Shown: piece by piece, positions 42,102-51,287 of the stretch | How the letters are laid out: the number at the start of each line of letters is the position of its first letter | Position numbering within the stretch: position 1 is the first letter of the stretch | Origin: Saprospira grandis | GTDB lineage: Bacteria > Bacteroidota > Bacteroidia > Chitinophagales > Saprospiraceae | Direction of reading: 5' to 3' | Assembly: GCF_027594745.1 (NCBI RefSeq) | Contig: NZ_CP110854.1 | Coordinates: 4,109,501 to 4,173,500 of the forward strand | DNA length: 64,000 nucleotides | Notes under the pieces: generated by a model | The model's database searches: none | Told to the model about the DNA's origin: nothing | What the model saw: the letters and a program-made list of their open reading frames with translations, nothing else | Position numbers and translations under genes: made by a program

Positions 42102-42249
42102 AATGGCTTAGAATTTTGTTTTGGAAAAGAGGGTTGAGCTGCGCAGCTGTTTACTTAATCTCTTTTTGGTCCAAAGGTTACGACTAAAGATTTTCTTTTT
42201 TTTCAAAGAGGGCCGAAGCCGACTGCCATAAAGCAAGAAAAAATGATGT

Positions 42250-42371
42250 GCGGCCTAGCGATGTGTAGGGGTGGCCGAAGGCCAGACCGAGCCGCTGAAA
42301 GCGGCGCAGGGCCGAGCAGACCTGCGAGCCCCGAAACGCAGCGCCGACGACCGCAGGGAGACGGAGGCCCC
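42250..42371 (-). repeat. R1 GC-rich hairpin element, copy 14
   Basis: The variable stem is GCCGC-TTTCA-GCGGC. Its minus-strand start lies 64 bases beyond the stop of the PTPS-family gene. No gene is seen in 42102-42435. Confidence 0.85.
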
Positions 42372-42435
42372 AAAAACAAAAAAACCAGCTCATCTTTACA
42401 GACAAACTGGTTATATAATACTGATTTAAAGCGGT

Positions 42436-42852
42436 TTACTCTCCGAAGTACTCGCAATAAATTTTGGGTGTTTCTTGTAATTTCACGCAATGCAATTGGC
42501 AATTATCGGGCAGGAAGGGCGCCAACTCTTGCCAGATATAATAGACTAGATTTTCGGTAGTGGGCAGCACGCCTTCGGGCAGAAAATTGGGGTCCATATT
42601 CATATTGGAGTGGTCCAGAATATCGGTTACTTTTTCGCGCATAAGTTTGGCCAGCACCTTGGCATCCATGAGAAATCCGGTAACGGGATCGGGTTTTCCC
42701 TTGAGGGTAACCCAAAGCTCATAATTATGGCCATGAAAGTTTTTGTTGGCGCATTTTCCGAAGATTTCAAAATTTTTCTCATCGCTCCAGCTGGGCACCC
42801 AAAGTTGGTGAGCGGCATTAAAACTTTCTTTTCTACTGAGGTATACAAGCAT
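42436..42852 (-). CDS. 6-pyruvoyl-tetrahydropterin synthase family protein
   Basis: A 138-residue T-fold protein. The zinc histidines are in FNAAHQL (His17 region) and NFHGHNY. The catalytic cysteine lies in FGKCANKNFHGHNYEL, an arrangement closer to PTPS than to the QueD pattern. VLPTTENLVYYIWQ holds the family's Thr-Glu substrate-binding pair. It would act on dihydroneopterin triphosphate, in tetrahydropterin or queuosine synthesis. I use the ATG at 42852. It follows the acyl-CoA reductase gene on the same strand with a 60-base gap. Confidence 0.85.
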   Translation of the reverse strand: MLVYLSRKESFNAAHQLWVPSWSDEKNFEIFGKCANKNFHGHNYELWVTLKGKPDPVTGFLMDAKVLAKLMREKVTDILDHSNMNMDPNFLPEGVLPTTENLVYYIWQELAPFLPDNCQLHCVKLQETPKIYCEYFGE

Positions 42853-42912
42853 ATTGCATCTCCTTTTTGGCCCTTTTGAGAAACAGTCAAGGGACCTTTT
42901 TATCAAATAAAA

Positions 42913-43938
42913 TTATAGGTCTAGCAAAAAGGCTAGAGTATCTTTTCCGTCGGCAAAATTGGTCCATTTGGGCTGTTGAGCCTGCCCAAATTTTACGCTT
43001 GGCCGTGCTAGTGTGAGTCTTTGATTGACTACAACCTGAATCTTGTCCCAATCCTTGGCGAGCAGTTGTTCTAGCTCTTCCAGATCGTTATAGGCCTCAT
43101 AATGCAGGCTAGCGATTCTAGATTCGAGGGCCGGCAAGGGCAAAAGCGCAAGGACCGCATTGACATAATGTTCTTGGCCATTGAGCAAGTACAAAGAGCG
43201 GTTATAGTCGTAATTATTGCGGTATTTGCTATGATGTTCTAGGGGCGTAAAGGCCTCCAATCTTTGCATAAAGAGTTCAAAATTGAAGTCTTTGGGCAGA
43301 TAAATTTTGGCGACAGAGCGGCAGCCCAGGCCAAAATAATCAAAGATATCGCGACCTAGGGCCAGGATTTCCTCCTCGCTTTCCTCTCCAGATAAAACCG
43401 CTACAGATTTACGGTTTTTGCGGATAATGTGCGGCTTTTTGCTAAAATAATGTTCAAAATAGCGGGCCGAATTATCGCTGCCGGTAGCAATTACGGCATC
43501 AAAATTCTTGAGTTGGTCCACCACCTCAAAATAGGGTGCAATAGCGGGCTGCTGCTGTTTCCAGAGGGCCAAGAGGGCGGGAATCAGCACGGCATCCTTA
43601 GAAGAATACTTAATGAGGGCCTTATGTCCCGCCAAAAAGCAGAGCAAAATATCTTTGATGCCCACCATGGGAATATTGCCGGCCAGCACCAGCCCTACTC
43701 GCTTACTAATGGGGTAATCTTCTGGCTGATAATTGGCCAAAAAGGCATTGAGCTCCTCCTCGGCCAAATAGTTATTGATCAGGGCATCCAAGGCTTTTTG
43801 GCTATCCTCTGCCCGAAACCAACCATTTTGTCGATAAGCCAGCGGGAAATGTTTCCGCATTTCTCCCTGCCCATATTCAGAGGCCAACAATTGCCCCAAA
43901 TCGATTAGCGCTTGCTTGCGCGCCGCAAAATCCATCAT
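42913..43938 (-). CDS. Acyl-CoA reductase, LuxC-like
   Basis: The 341-residue protein has the LuxC/acyl-CoA reductase features: VGLVLAGNIPMVGIKDILLC (about 81-100), the NADP-binding region VIATGSDNSARYFEHYF (about 150-166) and the catalytic cysteine in FDYFGLGCRSVAKIYLP (about 202-218). It would reduce a fatty acyl-CoA to the aldehyde. In Bacteroidota this type stands outside lux operons and its physiological role is unclear. It is probably co-transcribed with the PTPS gene. Confidence 0.82.
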   Translation of the reverse strand: MMDFAARKQALIDLGQLLASEYGQGEMRKHFPLAYRQNGWFRAEDSQKALDALINNYLAEEELNAFLANYQPEDYPISKRVGLVLAGNIPMVGIKDILLCFLAGHKALIKYSSKDAVLIPALLALWKQQQPAIAPYFEVVDQLKNFDAVIATGSDNSARYFEHYFSKKPHIIRKNRKSVAVLSGEESEEEILALGRDIFDYFGLGCRSVAKIYLPKDFNFELFMQRLEAFTPLEHHSKYRNNYDYNRSLYLLNGQEHYVNAVLALLPLPALESRIASLHYEAYNDLEELEQLLAKDWDKIQVVVNQRLTLARPSVKFGQAQQPKWTNFADGKDTLAFLLDL

Positions 43939-44032
43939 GCTCTATTTTTAATATGTGTTCGGCGCAAAGTTCGCAAAAAAAAAGAGCTAGAACGAATAAG
44001 TTATTTAAAATATGTTTTGAGGTGGCTGTTTT

Positions 44033-44150
44033 GGGGCCTCCTGCCTGCGGCAGGCGCTACGCTTTGGGGCTCGCAGGTCTGCTCGGCCCTTCGCCAGCAA
44101 GCTGGCTCGGTCTGGCCTGACGGCCACCCCGCCGCATCGCTAGGCCTGCG
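44033..44150 (+). repeat. R1 GC-rich hairpin element, copy 15
   Basis: The variable stem is GCCAGC-AA-GCTGGC, as in copy 5. It runs into a GCGGCGGCTGCGCCGC hairpin and then R2 palindromes. Confidence 0.85.
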
Positions 44151-44174
44151 GCGGCTGCGCCGCCTGCTATATGG

Positions 44175-44259
44175 GCCTGTAGGTTGAAACCTACAGCAAC
44201 AAAAGAAGCCATACTAACTGCAATAAAAATGGGCCGATGGTTAAAACCATCGGCCCATA
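44175..44259 (+). repeat. R2 two-palindrome module
   Basis: CCTGTAGGTTGAAACCTACA, then AACAAAAG and CAATAAAAAT, then CCGATGGTTAAAACCATCGG. The same module occurs at 6449 and 54999, with identical spacing. Confidence 0.8.
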
Positions 44260-44274
44260 ACGAATCCTAATACA

Positions 44275-44338
44275 AGCAAACAAGGGCTTTAGCCCGCCAG
44301 TTTGCATAGCCCCACAACCATGGGCTTCAGCCCATGGG
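44275..44338 (+). repeat. R3 REP-like element, copy 6
   Basis: GGGCTTTAGCCCGCCAG and CCATGGGCTTCAGCCCATGG, followed by CCCTGGGCTGAAGCCCAGGG near 44390. Confidence 0.8.
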
Positions 44339-44420
44339 AAAATACGCTCACTACACTCTTAAGCTTCTTCAACAACTTCTATTCTTACTGCCCTGGGCTG
44401 AAGCCCAGGGTTCTTGACTG

Positions 44421-44456
44421 AGCGAACTGACGGACTAAAGTCCTTGTTCGCTTTTT
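44421..44456 (+). terminator. Terminator-like hairpin linked to R3
   Basis: The same AGCGAAC/GTTCGCT stem with inner GGACTAAAGTCC as at 34088, followed by TTTTTCT. Confidence 0.65.
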
Positions 44457-44481
44457 CTCTGCTGTTATGGCTATCCCCAAA

Positions 44482-44624
44482 AACAACCATTGACCGAAGC
44501 ACAAAAAAGCCCCCTCGACAGAGGGGGCGACTTTACCTTTAGCCTAGGGCCAAGGCCCTAGGGTCCTGTATAAAACTGCCCAACCGCTGAAGAAGAGGGC
44601 CTAAAGGAAACATAAAAGATGAGC
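44482..44624 (-). repeat. R6 composite repeat, copy 1, with terminator hairpin
   Basis: Matches 57702-57840: ACAACCATTGACCGAAGC, the hairpin GCCCCCTCGACAGAGGGGGC (44509-44528) with a minus-strand T-run, and the palindrome CCTAGGGCCAAGGCCCTAGG. It continues into R1 copy 16. It lies downstream of the defence cassette and probably terminates it. Confidence 0.75.
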
Positions 44625-44750
44625 AGGCCCAGCGCTGCGCAGGGGTGGCCGAAGGCCAGACCGAGCTTTGAGCAGAGCGAAAAGCGAAGGGCCGAACAGA
44701 CCTGTGAGCCCCGCAGCATAGCGGCGGCCAGCTTGCTGGCCGCGGGCCCC
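44625..44750 (-). repeat. R1 GC-rich hairpin element, copy 16
   Basis: The variable stem is GCTTT/AAAGC with a CGCTCTGCTC loop. It begins about 43 bases beyond the stop of the DUF499 gene. Confidence 0.85.
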
Positions 44751-44792
44751 AAATCCTATATTCCCCCTCTACTGCGCCGCCTGCTATATGCA

Positions 44793-47700
44793 CTATGGTT
44801 TTAGCCGAATATTAAAGCCCAACTGTTTAGCGGCTTCTTTTGCCCGCTGATAGCGCTCGTCTTTTTCATCAAAAGAAGTTCCTGTCTTAATATTAAAGCT
44901 CAAATCAATAGATATTTCATCTCCCTCCCTTAAGAAGGGGCGAATAAAGTAATCAAAGAGCTTAGTATATTCCTTGGGCCCCACTTGACCTGTTGTTTGG
45001 AATGCTGTATATCTAAGCTCCTCATCTACTTTTTGAACGCTAAGTTCTTCTGGAGTCGAACGCTCTTCTACAATTTCCTCTCTTTTTGTGTCAGGGGCAA
45101 CTTCTTCTACTTCTTCCTCAGGAAGGTCGGTTAAATCAATCAGATAGAATTGTTCTTCCTCTGCCTGAAAACCAAAGGGCAGACTATCTTCATAAAACTG
45201 CTCCAATGCCTTGGGAGAAGCCCCTTCTGCCAGAGCACAGTAAGATCGATGTAAAAAGGTCTGAATAGCCTGACTAATAGCCTCTGGGCCTGTAATCAAA
45301 GGTTTGTCATCATAACGTAAAAAGGCCTCATAAATCATCTGAACAGAGATTGCATTACCTTCTGTAGGCCAAAGATTGTGCTTACTCAAAAGAGAACGGC
45401 CTAAACTATCTAACAGCCACTGCTCCTCTTTTAAGCGATCAATAATTTTATGCTCTAATAACTGTTTCAAGCTAAAGGCATCTTCCTGTAAAAGAAGAAA
45501 TTTTGCCCCATCTTTCATGCTGTACTTTACTAAGTAGTTGTACAAACCAGGAAGATTACGCTCTATTTTATCATTGGCCTCTTGCTTACGTCTGCGCAAA
45601 TCCTCCATTTGCCCCTTATCCAAATTCTTATACTCTCGCTCTGTTTGCTTAGAAGCTAGGTACAAGGCAATAGCCGACTCTACCGTTCCTAAAACAGATG
45701 GATTCGCAAAAAGAAATAATAAGGTATTTCGATAAATTCGATCTGCTTGCCCCTTTTTCCCAACAATCTGACGCAGCTTTTCTTCTGCAGCCTTAGATAA
45801 TTTATTATTCTGAGCGATGTCTCTGGGCGGCATAATCACCAAAGTAAACTTATTTTGCTCAGGTAAGGCCTCCTGAGGATCCACAATCAAACGAAATGGT
45901 AGTGTCCCCCTAGATAACAGACGCAAACGCTCCATCAACTCCTGCTCTATGGCCTCCTTCTTTATTGCAGCCTGAAACTGGTTGATTAGAATATTGATGT
46001 TGGGCTGCGTATGAAACCAATAGCGCTTACCCTCTGTACCTTGCTCCGTATGATACAAATGATGGGCACGCCCCTCTAAAGCATACAAAGCCCCATTAAC
46101 ACTATTATGGTTAGGTCCTGCAGGCCCCAATAATTGCAACTTGATTTCTTTGAGTGAAATCCCTCTCCTAGTACTGTCCGCACCAAATGAATTCATCAAA
46201 ATGATACTCCCCAGCCCCTGGGTCAAATCATACTGCCCATACTCAGGCTTTTCCTCATCAATCCGAAATGCATTAGAAGCAGAACCCGCCACATCAGATG
46301 AAATTACAGCATCATAACCATTTCCATACAATCGCTTGAGCTGACTAGACAAGGCATCTAAGTTCTCAAAGTTTACCTGACTAGGATGAATTAAGTATTG
46401 CGGACCAAACAAGTTTCTTCTGCGTTTCCATAAATCGCTAATAATGGCCGCCAACAAACGTAAAGCACCTCGCGTCCGCTGAAAGTCATGATGACTAGCC
46501 CAACGATTACGGAAAATATCTATCAACTCTGGATGAAAAGGATAAGCCTTAATGATCTTTTTACGGTAACTCTGCTTTACAGCAATCTCTGGCAACTCCG
46601 TCCAGTTATCTTGATAAAACTGTAGGTAACGATCCGCCACCTTTTCCGCCTCTTCTAAGTCAACTTGCTCAAATAAACGACGACGCAATACCTCATAAAT
46701 CTCCTCATCTGCTACAGGCTTACTGTCTGCCCCTACCCGACTTACCCGCTTCTCTAAGCTTCCTAAAATACTCTGTGCCTGCGGAGTGTTCCCTACTTCT
46801 TGTACAGAAGCTGGCAAAGTAATCACCGCAGCCGTCCGAGCTGTTGCTGAAACAGCTTCAGTGAGCTCCTGCATAAAGGATACGGTCTGATCACTTAAAT
46901 TGCTACTCCCTACCTTTATCGCAGAGGCCTTGACACAATAATCCGCCAACTCATCAATTAAAATTAAAGCCGGCTGGACCATCTCCAAAACCTGCTGAAA
47001 TCGCCCAGCAGGCGCAGAACGCTGCTCATCATTCTTTTTTACAATCTCATAAGCCGAACGCCCACCTAACTGATAGGCCAATTCCCCCCAAATAGTCTGT
47101 ATCTGCAACTCTCCCTCATCATCCCGAACAAGACGACCATTCGCCGGATCATTTGTCGTATTCGTAAATACAGCCACCTTGGCCGAAGAAAAGTCAATAG
47201 GACCTGTCGCCTTCAATAACTCCTGTAAGTTGCTGTCTCTGCGACTGTTTAAACTATTTCCCTCCTTACACAAATGATATAATGAAATCAGACTATGTGT
47301 CTTTCCTCCACCAAAGCCTGTCTGCAATGATATTACCCGGTTCTCGCCAGAGTCTTTGCCATTCAAACTATTTAACACCCGACGAGCAATGCTCTTTAAA
47401 CCCGCCGTAAAATAGGTCTTAGCAAAAAATTCTTGACTATCAATATAACTAGAACGCCCCTCCGCCGTAGCCACCTCAGTAAGGTTGGCCGCAAATACGC
47501 TCTCATCCAAACGCCCTTGCCGAATATCTAAATGAGGTTGGCAATTCCCAAACCAAGGACGAATAGCTAAACGCTCGCCATGCTCGAGCTTCTGCTTTTC
47601 TACTACCTGCAATACCACAGCTTCATCTTCTGCCTCTTTCTCAGATTCCTCATCGCCTGCCTTACGCAAAGCCTCCAACTTACGAACTACTTCCTCTTTC

Positions 47701-48110
47701 TTTAAGGCTTGTATGATCTTTATCATGTTTAAATAGCCCTCCTGATAAGCATTCTCATCAATATCTGAAAAATGAGCCAAATCATTACGCAAATCACAGA
47801 TGTCAGAAAAGTAGGTCGGTAGCTTTGGCGTCATCCGCCCAAAGTCTTCCGATAACAATTCTTTCTGACGCAAACTCCAAGATTTTAAATGTGGGAAATC
47901 TATTACCGATGCCTGGGTCGCCCCCGCCCGCAGTTGCTCAATGATCTTCTCCTGATGACTCTCGTATAAACTCGCCCCATATTCGATTAACCAACGATCC
48001 GCATAACTGCGCTCCATCCGATCTACTATATATACCCGAATGGCATGCAGAAACTCTGTCATTGCCGAAAATAAATGATCCCGCTGCCCTTTGTTAATCT
48101 GTTTCATCAT
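44793..48110 (-). CDS. HEPN-DUF499 P-loop ATPase, defence cassette
   Basis: A 1105-residue protein. The N-terminal part (about 1-130) looks like a Swt1-type HEPN domain, with the Rx4H motif in LRNDLAHFSD. The DUF499 ATPase region has a Walker A variant in QTGFGGGKTHSLISLY (about 263-278) and a Walker B-like LILIDELADYCV (about 390). The C-terminal third is helical with an acidic linker (LPEEEVEEVAPD). DUF499 proteins include BrxC/PglY of BREX systems. It is the third gene of a minus-strand cassette with a DUF1156 methylase and a helicase, 25 bases after the methylase stop. Confidence 0.82.
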   Translation of the reverse strand: MMKQINKGQRDHLFSAMTEFLHAIRVYIVDRMERSYADRWLIEYGASLYESHQEKIIEQLRAGATQASVIDFPHLKSWSLRQKELLSEDFGRMTPKLPTYFSDICDLRNDLAHFSDIDENAYQEGYLNMIKIIQALKKEEVVRKLEALRKAGDEESEKEAEDEAVVLQVVEKQKLEHGERLAIRPWFGNCQPHLDIRQGRLDESVFAANLTEVATAEGRSSYIDSQEFFAKTYFTAGLKSIARRVLNSLNGKDSGENRVISLQTGFGGGKTHSLISLYHLCKEGNSLNSRRDSNLQELLKATGPIDFSSAKVAVFTNTTNDPANGRLVRDDEGELQIQTIWGELAYQLGGRSAYEIVKKNDEQRSAPAGRFQQVLEMVQPALILIDELADYCVKASAIKVGSSNLSDQTVSFMQELTEAVSATARTAAVITLPASVQEVGNTPQAQSILGSLEKRVSRVGADSKPVADEEIYEVLRRRLFEQVDLEEAEKVADRYLQFYQDNWTELPEIAVKQSYRKKIIKAYPFHPELIDIFRNRWASHHDFQRTRGALRLLAAIISDLWKRRRNLFGPQYLIHPSQVNFENLDALSSQLKRLYGNGYDAVISSDVAGSASNAFRIDEEKPEYGQYDLTQGLGSIILMNSFGADSTRRGISLKEIKLQLLGPAGPNHNSVNGALYALEGRAHHLYHTEQGTEGKRYWFHTQPNINILINQFQAAIKKEAIEQELMERLRLLSRGTLPFRLIVDPQEALPEQNKFTLVIMPPRDIAQNNKLSKAAEEKLRQIVGKKGQADRIYRNTLLFLFANPSVLGTVESAIALYLASKQTEREYKNLDKGQMEDLRRRKQEANDKIERNLPGLYNYLVKYSMKDGAKFLLLQEDAFSLKQLLEHKIIDRLKEEQWLLDSLGRSLLSKHNLWPTEGNAISVQMIYEAFLRYDDKPLITGPEAISQAIQTFLHRSYCALAEGASPKALEQFYEDSLPFGFQAEEEQFYLIDLTDLPEEEVEEVAPDTKREEIVEERSTPEELSVQKVDEELRYTAFQTTGQVGPKEYTKLFDYFIRPFLREGDEISIDLSFNIKTGTSFDEKDERYQRAKEAAKQLGFNIRLKP

Positions 48111-48135
48111 TGTTTTTGTTGTTTAGTATGCTCCG

Positions 48136-51100
48136 CTAAAATAACTCGTTCTGCTGCCCTAACTTAGGCATCTGCTGCGCTTCTTTTAATAGGTTTTCTT
48201 TGTTCGCCAACAGCCCCTCCGCCTGCTTACTGTCCTCCATTCCCTTGGGTAATAACTCCAATAAAGCAGCCATAACCCGCCAAAAAGGATCCTCGGCTTC
48301 AGCAGCTTGCTTACTCAAGAAACGCAATAACTCCCCCCTAGCTCCAGACTTATATAGGTGCATGCCCTGATGCACCTTGTCTATAATAGGCGTTTGCTTG
48401 TTCCGCCCCAACTTGGGCTGCGCCTCTATCCGCTCAGCGTAGTTGGCTAGATATAGTTCATTGCTCTCCTTTAATAAGATGCCCTGCTGCAGTAACTCCT
48501 GAACATTCAAACTAGAACCTACCCGACTGAATTTAGCCACATCATCAAATTTAGTCCGCCCAAATCCATATAACTGCAACCAAGCAATGTAGAATTTACT
48601 GTAGTCATCGCCCTTAAACCCTTGTAGTAAAGCATTAAAGGCCGCATCCTTGGCCATGCTCAATAACTCAGCTACTTCTACCAAGTCTCCATTGGCCTTC
48701 TCGACCGTCCGATACTGACCAAACTCCTGTACCGCCTTGCCAAAACAAGCCGTCAGCAAATCCGCCCCCCGAAAACCTAAATGATAAAGCAAATCTACCT
48801 CCGCCCGAACAGTCCGCTCAACATTCTCTTTCACCGTCCCATAGTCCCCAAAAGGCTGCTGCCGCTGAGGCCGAGCCGAAACGGTTACAGAGGAGGCTAA
48901 GTAGGACTTTGTTGTCTTTAACGCCCCTTGCAATTCACTATCCATGGGCCAAGAACCCGTAATGTTCATCTTGGCCTGCAATATAGAATTACAAAGGGTC
49001 GTCCAAGCATCTGTGCTCTGATGCGCAAACATAATACTTACTATCGACTTGGTCTGCTTCTCTATGGCCGCAAAGATTTCACTAAGCTTCTTTTCAAAAT
49101 GCTGCTTTGCCAGGTTTTTATCATTATCATGATGGTGCTTAAGCGCAGTGCATTCCTCACTCTTAGGCGTTAAAGGAGTAGAAAAGTTTTCTGGATATAA
49201 GCCCCCCAAAGAACGCTTGAGCCAAACATAAAAGAAATCCGATAAATCCGCATAGGCAATGGCATCATAATAAGGCGGATCCGTTACCACCACATCCAAA
49301 AACTTAGCAGGAAATTGATCCTTATCACCAGAAGAGGCATTCTTGAGTCCAACAGCAAAGGGATAATCTGATTCAGACTCTATATAGCGAGTCAACCAAT
49401 CTAACTGATTATATGCGCTGCCTGTTTGGCGACTAAACACATGAGACTCTGGATAATCAAAAACCATAGGTAAGGCTTGTCGGCCAAAAGGACGTTCTAG
49501 CTTTTCTCCTTTATTATGCCATACCCCAAAAGAAGTGCTTGCCACAGCAGTTCGATCCAACAAAACACCCAAATAAGTACTCACGGCCTTGGCATAATCT
49601 GCCCCAAAATGCTTCTCAACTTCCTGCTGCACAGCTTTCAGCTCCTCGGTTATTGTTTGCAAGGCCAATAACTGCCGCTGGTTGAACATATCGCCCCATT
49701 TATCAATTCCCCAAGTACAACAAGGAAGTGCCTGAGTATATTTTACAGACATAGACTCAGTTGGTCTACTATATTCATTTAATACTCCATCTATAGCATC
49801 CAAAACTTCATGCTCCTTTTGTTCTGGAAGACGATATCTTTTACCCTGCGCTCCCTGGTCAATAACAGCAATCAGGCGTTCTTTTATTCCTCTTTCTTTA
49901 AACTGTAGCTTTAGCTGTTTATTGGGCGTTACGGCCCCACAGCAGGGGCAAGAAAGGTTTGCTCTTTCCATCCAGCCTTCCAACTGACAACTGCCTTCCT
50001 TGATTTCGAACTGTATATCTTTATCCTGAATAATGGGCTGTAGATAGATCATTTTCCCTTTCTTTCGGCTCAGGTAAAACTGTCGCAAAAGGGGGACCTC
50101 CGCTCCGCAGCTAGGGTTAGAGCAGCGCGCTGTTCGGGCCCAATAATAGGCAATAGGCTTTTGGCCTTCTTCATTAGCGGGATAATACTGTCCAATTTTC
50201 GCTTCGGCCTGAGCCAACATTTTTTCGGCAAAAAAGCGAACATCAAAACTGAGTCGATTGGGTAGTTCGACCTCTTTGCCAAAGAGCAAACCTTCTGCTT
50301 TGGCTTTTGCCAATCCCGACTCGCCATAGCGTTGTTCAAACTCGCTCAAAGAATAGCGCATTCGTTTCCCATACTTTTGCGGAAACTCTAGGCTAGCCTT
50401 TTGGATAATATGGGCTACGGGGTTAATATCATTCCCATAACTCTGGCAACCCAAACGGGCCGCTTCTAAGGGAATAGCGCCCCCTCCTGCAAAAGGGTCA
50501 AACACCTTAGGCATTTTAGCCAAAAACTGACTGAGGGCTGTTTCTTGCTCCTTTAGGGCCTGCTGTTGCTTGGGGCTTGGCAGATGACGGTCCAAAAGAT
50601 CATAATAGGCTCGCTCCTTATCATTCAACGCTTGATAAAGCTGCTCAAACTCCTCTAGTAGTTCCTTATAGCTAGCCTCCTTTTGTATAGCAGCCTGATG
50701 AGCAATAAAGATGAGGCAGCGGGCTTTCTTCAAAATATCGGGATTGTTCTTATTGTCCCATTTGATTAGGCTATAATCAGAGAGCTTATATTTAGCCGCT
50801 GTAGATTTTCCCTCTTTTTCATTTTTGATAAACTGAGGAGAAAACTTAGCAATAAACATCATCAATCGGTTGCGCAAATTATCTGGCATCTTATCTATGG
50901 CTGCCGTATAGGGAATATCCTCATAGGGAGCATAGGGATCGCCAGGATTCTTTGCTCGTCCCAATTGATCTTCAAGCGCATCTACAAAAGCAGAAGGGCA
51001 AACTGGGTCTAAAGGATCAGGCATTAGGCTAGCAAATACAATAGCCCTAGATACGGGCAAAGGCCGACGCGCCCACCAAAGGTGCAGCGTACTAATATGC

Positions 51101-51192
51101 CCATGACGTATAGATTTATCGCGAACGCTCTCTGCCGAAATCTCCTTGATGGGCAGAGCCACTTCTATTAACTTTTTTGCTTCTGTTGACAT
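48136..51192 (-). CDS. DUF1156 adenine-specific DNA methylase (COG1743), defence cassette
   Basis: The 1018-residue protein starts with the DUF1156 signature RHGHISTLHLWWARRPLPVS (about 31-50). It has the SAM-binding motif FDPFAGGGAIPLEAARLG (about 235) and the catalytic motif VVVTDPPYYDAIAY (about 643). Two CxxC zinc-ribbon pairs lie between (CSNPSCGAE; LSCPCCGA). This organisation matches the PglXI-type methylase of BREX type 3 and of related defence clusters. It presumably marks host DNA with N6-methyladenine. I use the ATG at 51192 (MSTEAKKLIEVAL); an upstream extension to 51276 has no conserved sequence. Confidence 0.88.
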   Translation of the reverse strand: MSTEAKKLIEVALPIKEISAESVRDKSIRHGHISTLHLWWARRPLPVSRAIVFASLMPDPLDPVCPSAFVDALEDQLGRAKNPGDPYAPYEDIPYTAAIDKMPDNLRNRLMMFIAKFSPQFIKNEKEGKSTAAKYKLSDYSLIKWDNKNNPDILKKARCLIFIAHQAAIQKEASYKELLEEFEQLYQALNDKERAYYDLLDRHLPSPKQQQALKEQETALSQFLAKMPKVFDPFAGGGAIPLEAARLGCQSYGNDINPVAHIIQKASLEFPQKYGKRMRYSLSEFEQRYGESGLAKAKAEGLLFGKEVELPNRLSFDVRFFAEKMLAQAEAKIGQYYPANEEGQKPIAYYWARTARCSNPSCGAEVPLLRQFYLSRKKGKMIYLQPIIQDKDIQFEIKEGSCQLEGWMERANLSCPCCGAVTPNKQLKLQFKERGIKERLIAVIDQGAQGKRYRLPEQKEHEVLDAIDGVLNEYSRPTESMSVKYTQALPCCTWGIDKWGDMFNQRQLLALQTITEELKAVQQEVEKHFGADYAKAVSTYLGVLLDRTAVASTSFGVWHNKGEKLERPFGRQALPMVFDYPESHVFSRQTGSAYNQLDWLTRYIESESDYPFAVGLKNASSGDKDQFPAKFLDVVVTDPPYYDAIAYADLSDFFYVWLKRSLGGLYPENFSTPLTPKSEECTALKHHHDNDKNLAKQHFEKKLSEIFAAIEKQTKSIVSIMFAHQSTDAWTTLCNSILQAKMNITGSWPMDSELQGALKTTKSYLASSVTVSARPQRQQPFGDYGTVKENVERTVRAEVDLLYHLGFRGADLLTACFGKAVQEFGQYRTVEKANGDLVEVAELLSMAKDAAFNALLQGFKGDDYSKFYIAWLQLYGFGRTKFDDVAKFSRVGSSLNVQELLQQGILLKESNELYLANYAERIEAQPKLGRNKQTPIIDKVHQGMHLYKSGARGELLRFLSKQAAEAEDPFWRVMAALLELLPKGMEDSKQAEGLLANKENLLKEAQQMPKLGQQNELF

Positions 51193-51287
51193 GTATATAG
51201 GATATCTTTTTGAGGGGCCTAAAATAAGGCTTTTTCTTAGAATGTTTTGCCTGAGCCTATATTTCCACGGACCCAAGGGGAAATGGA

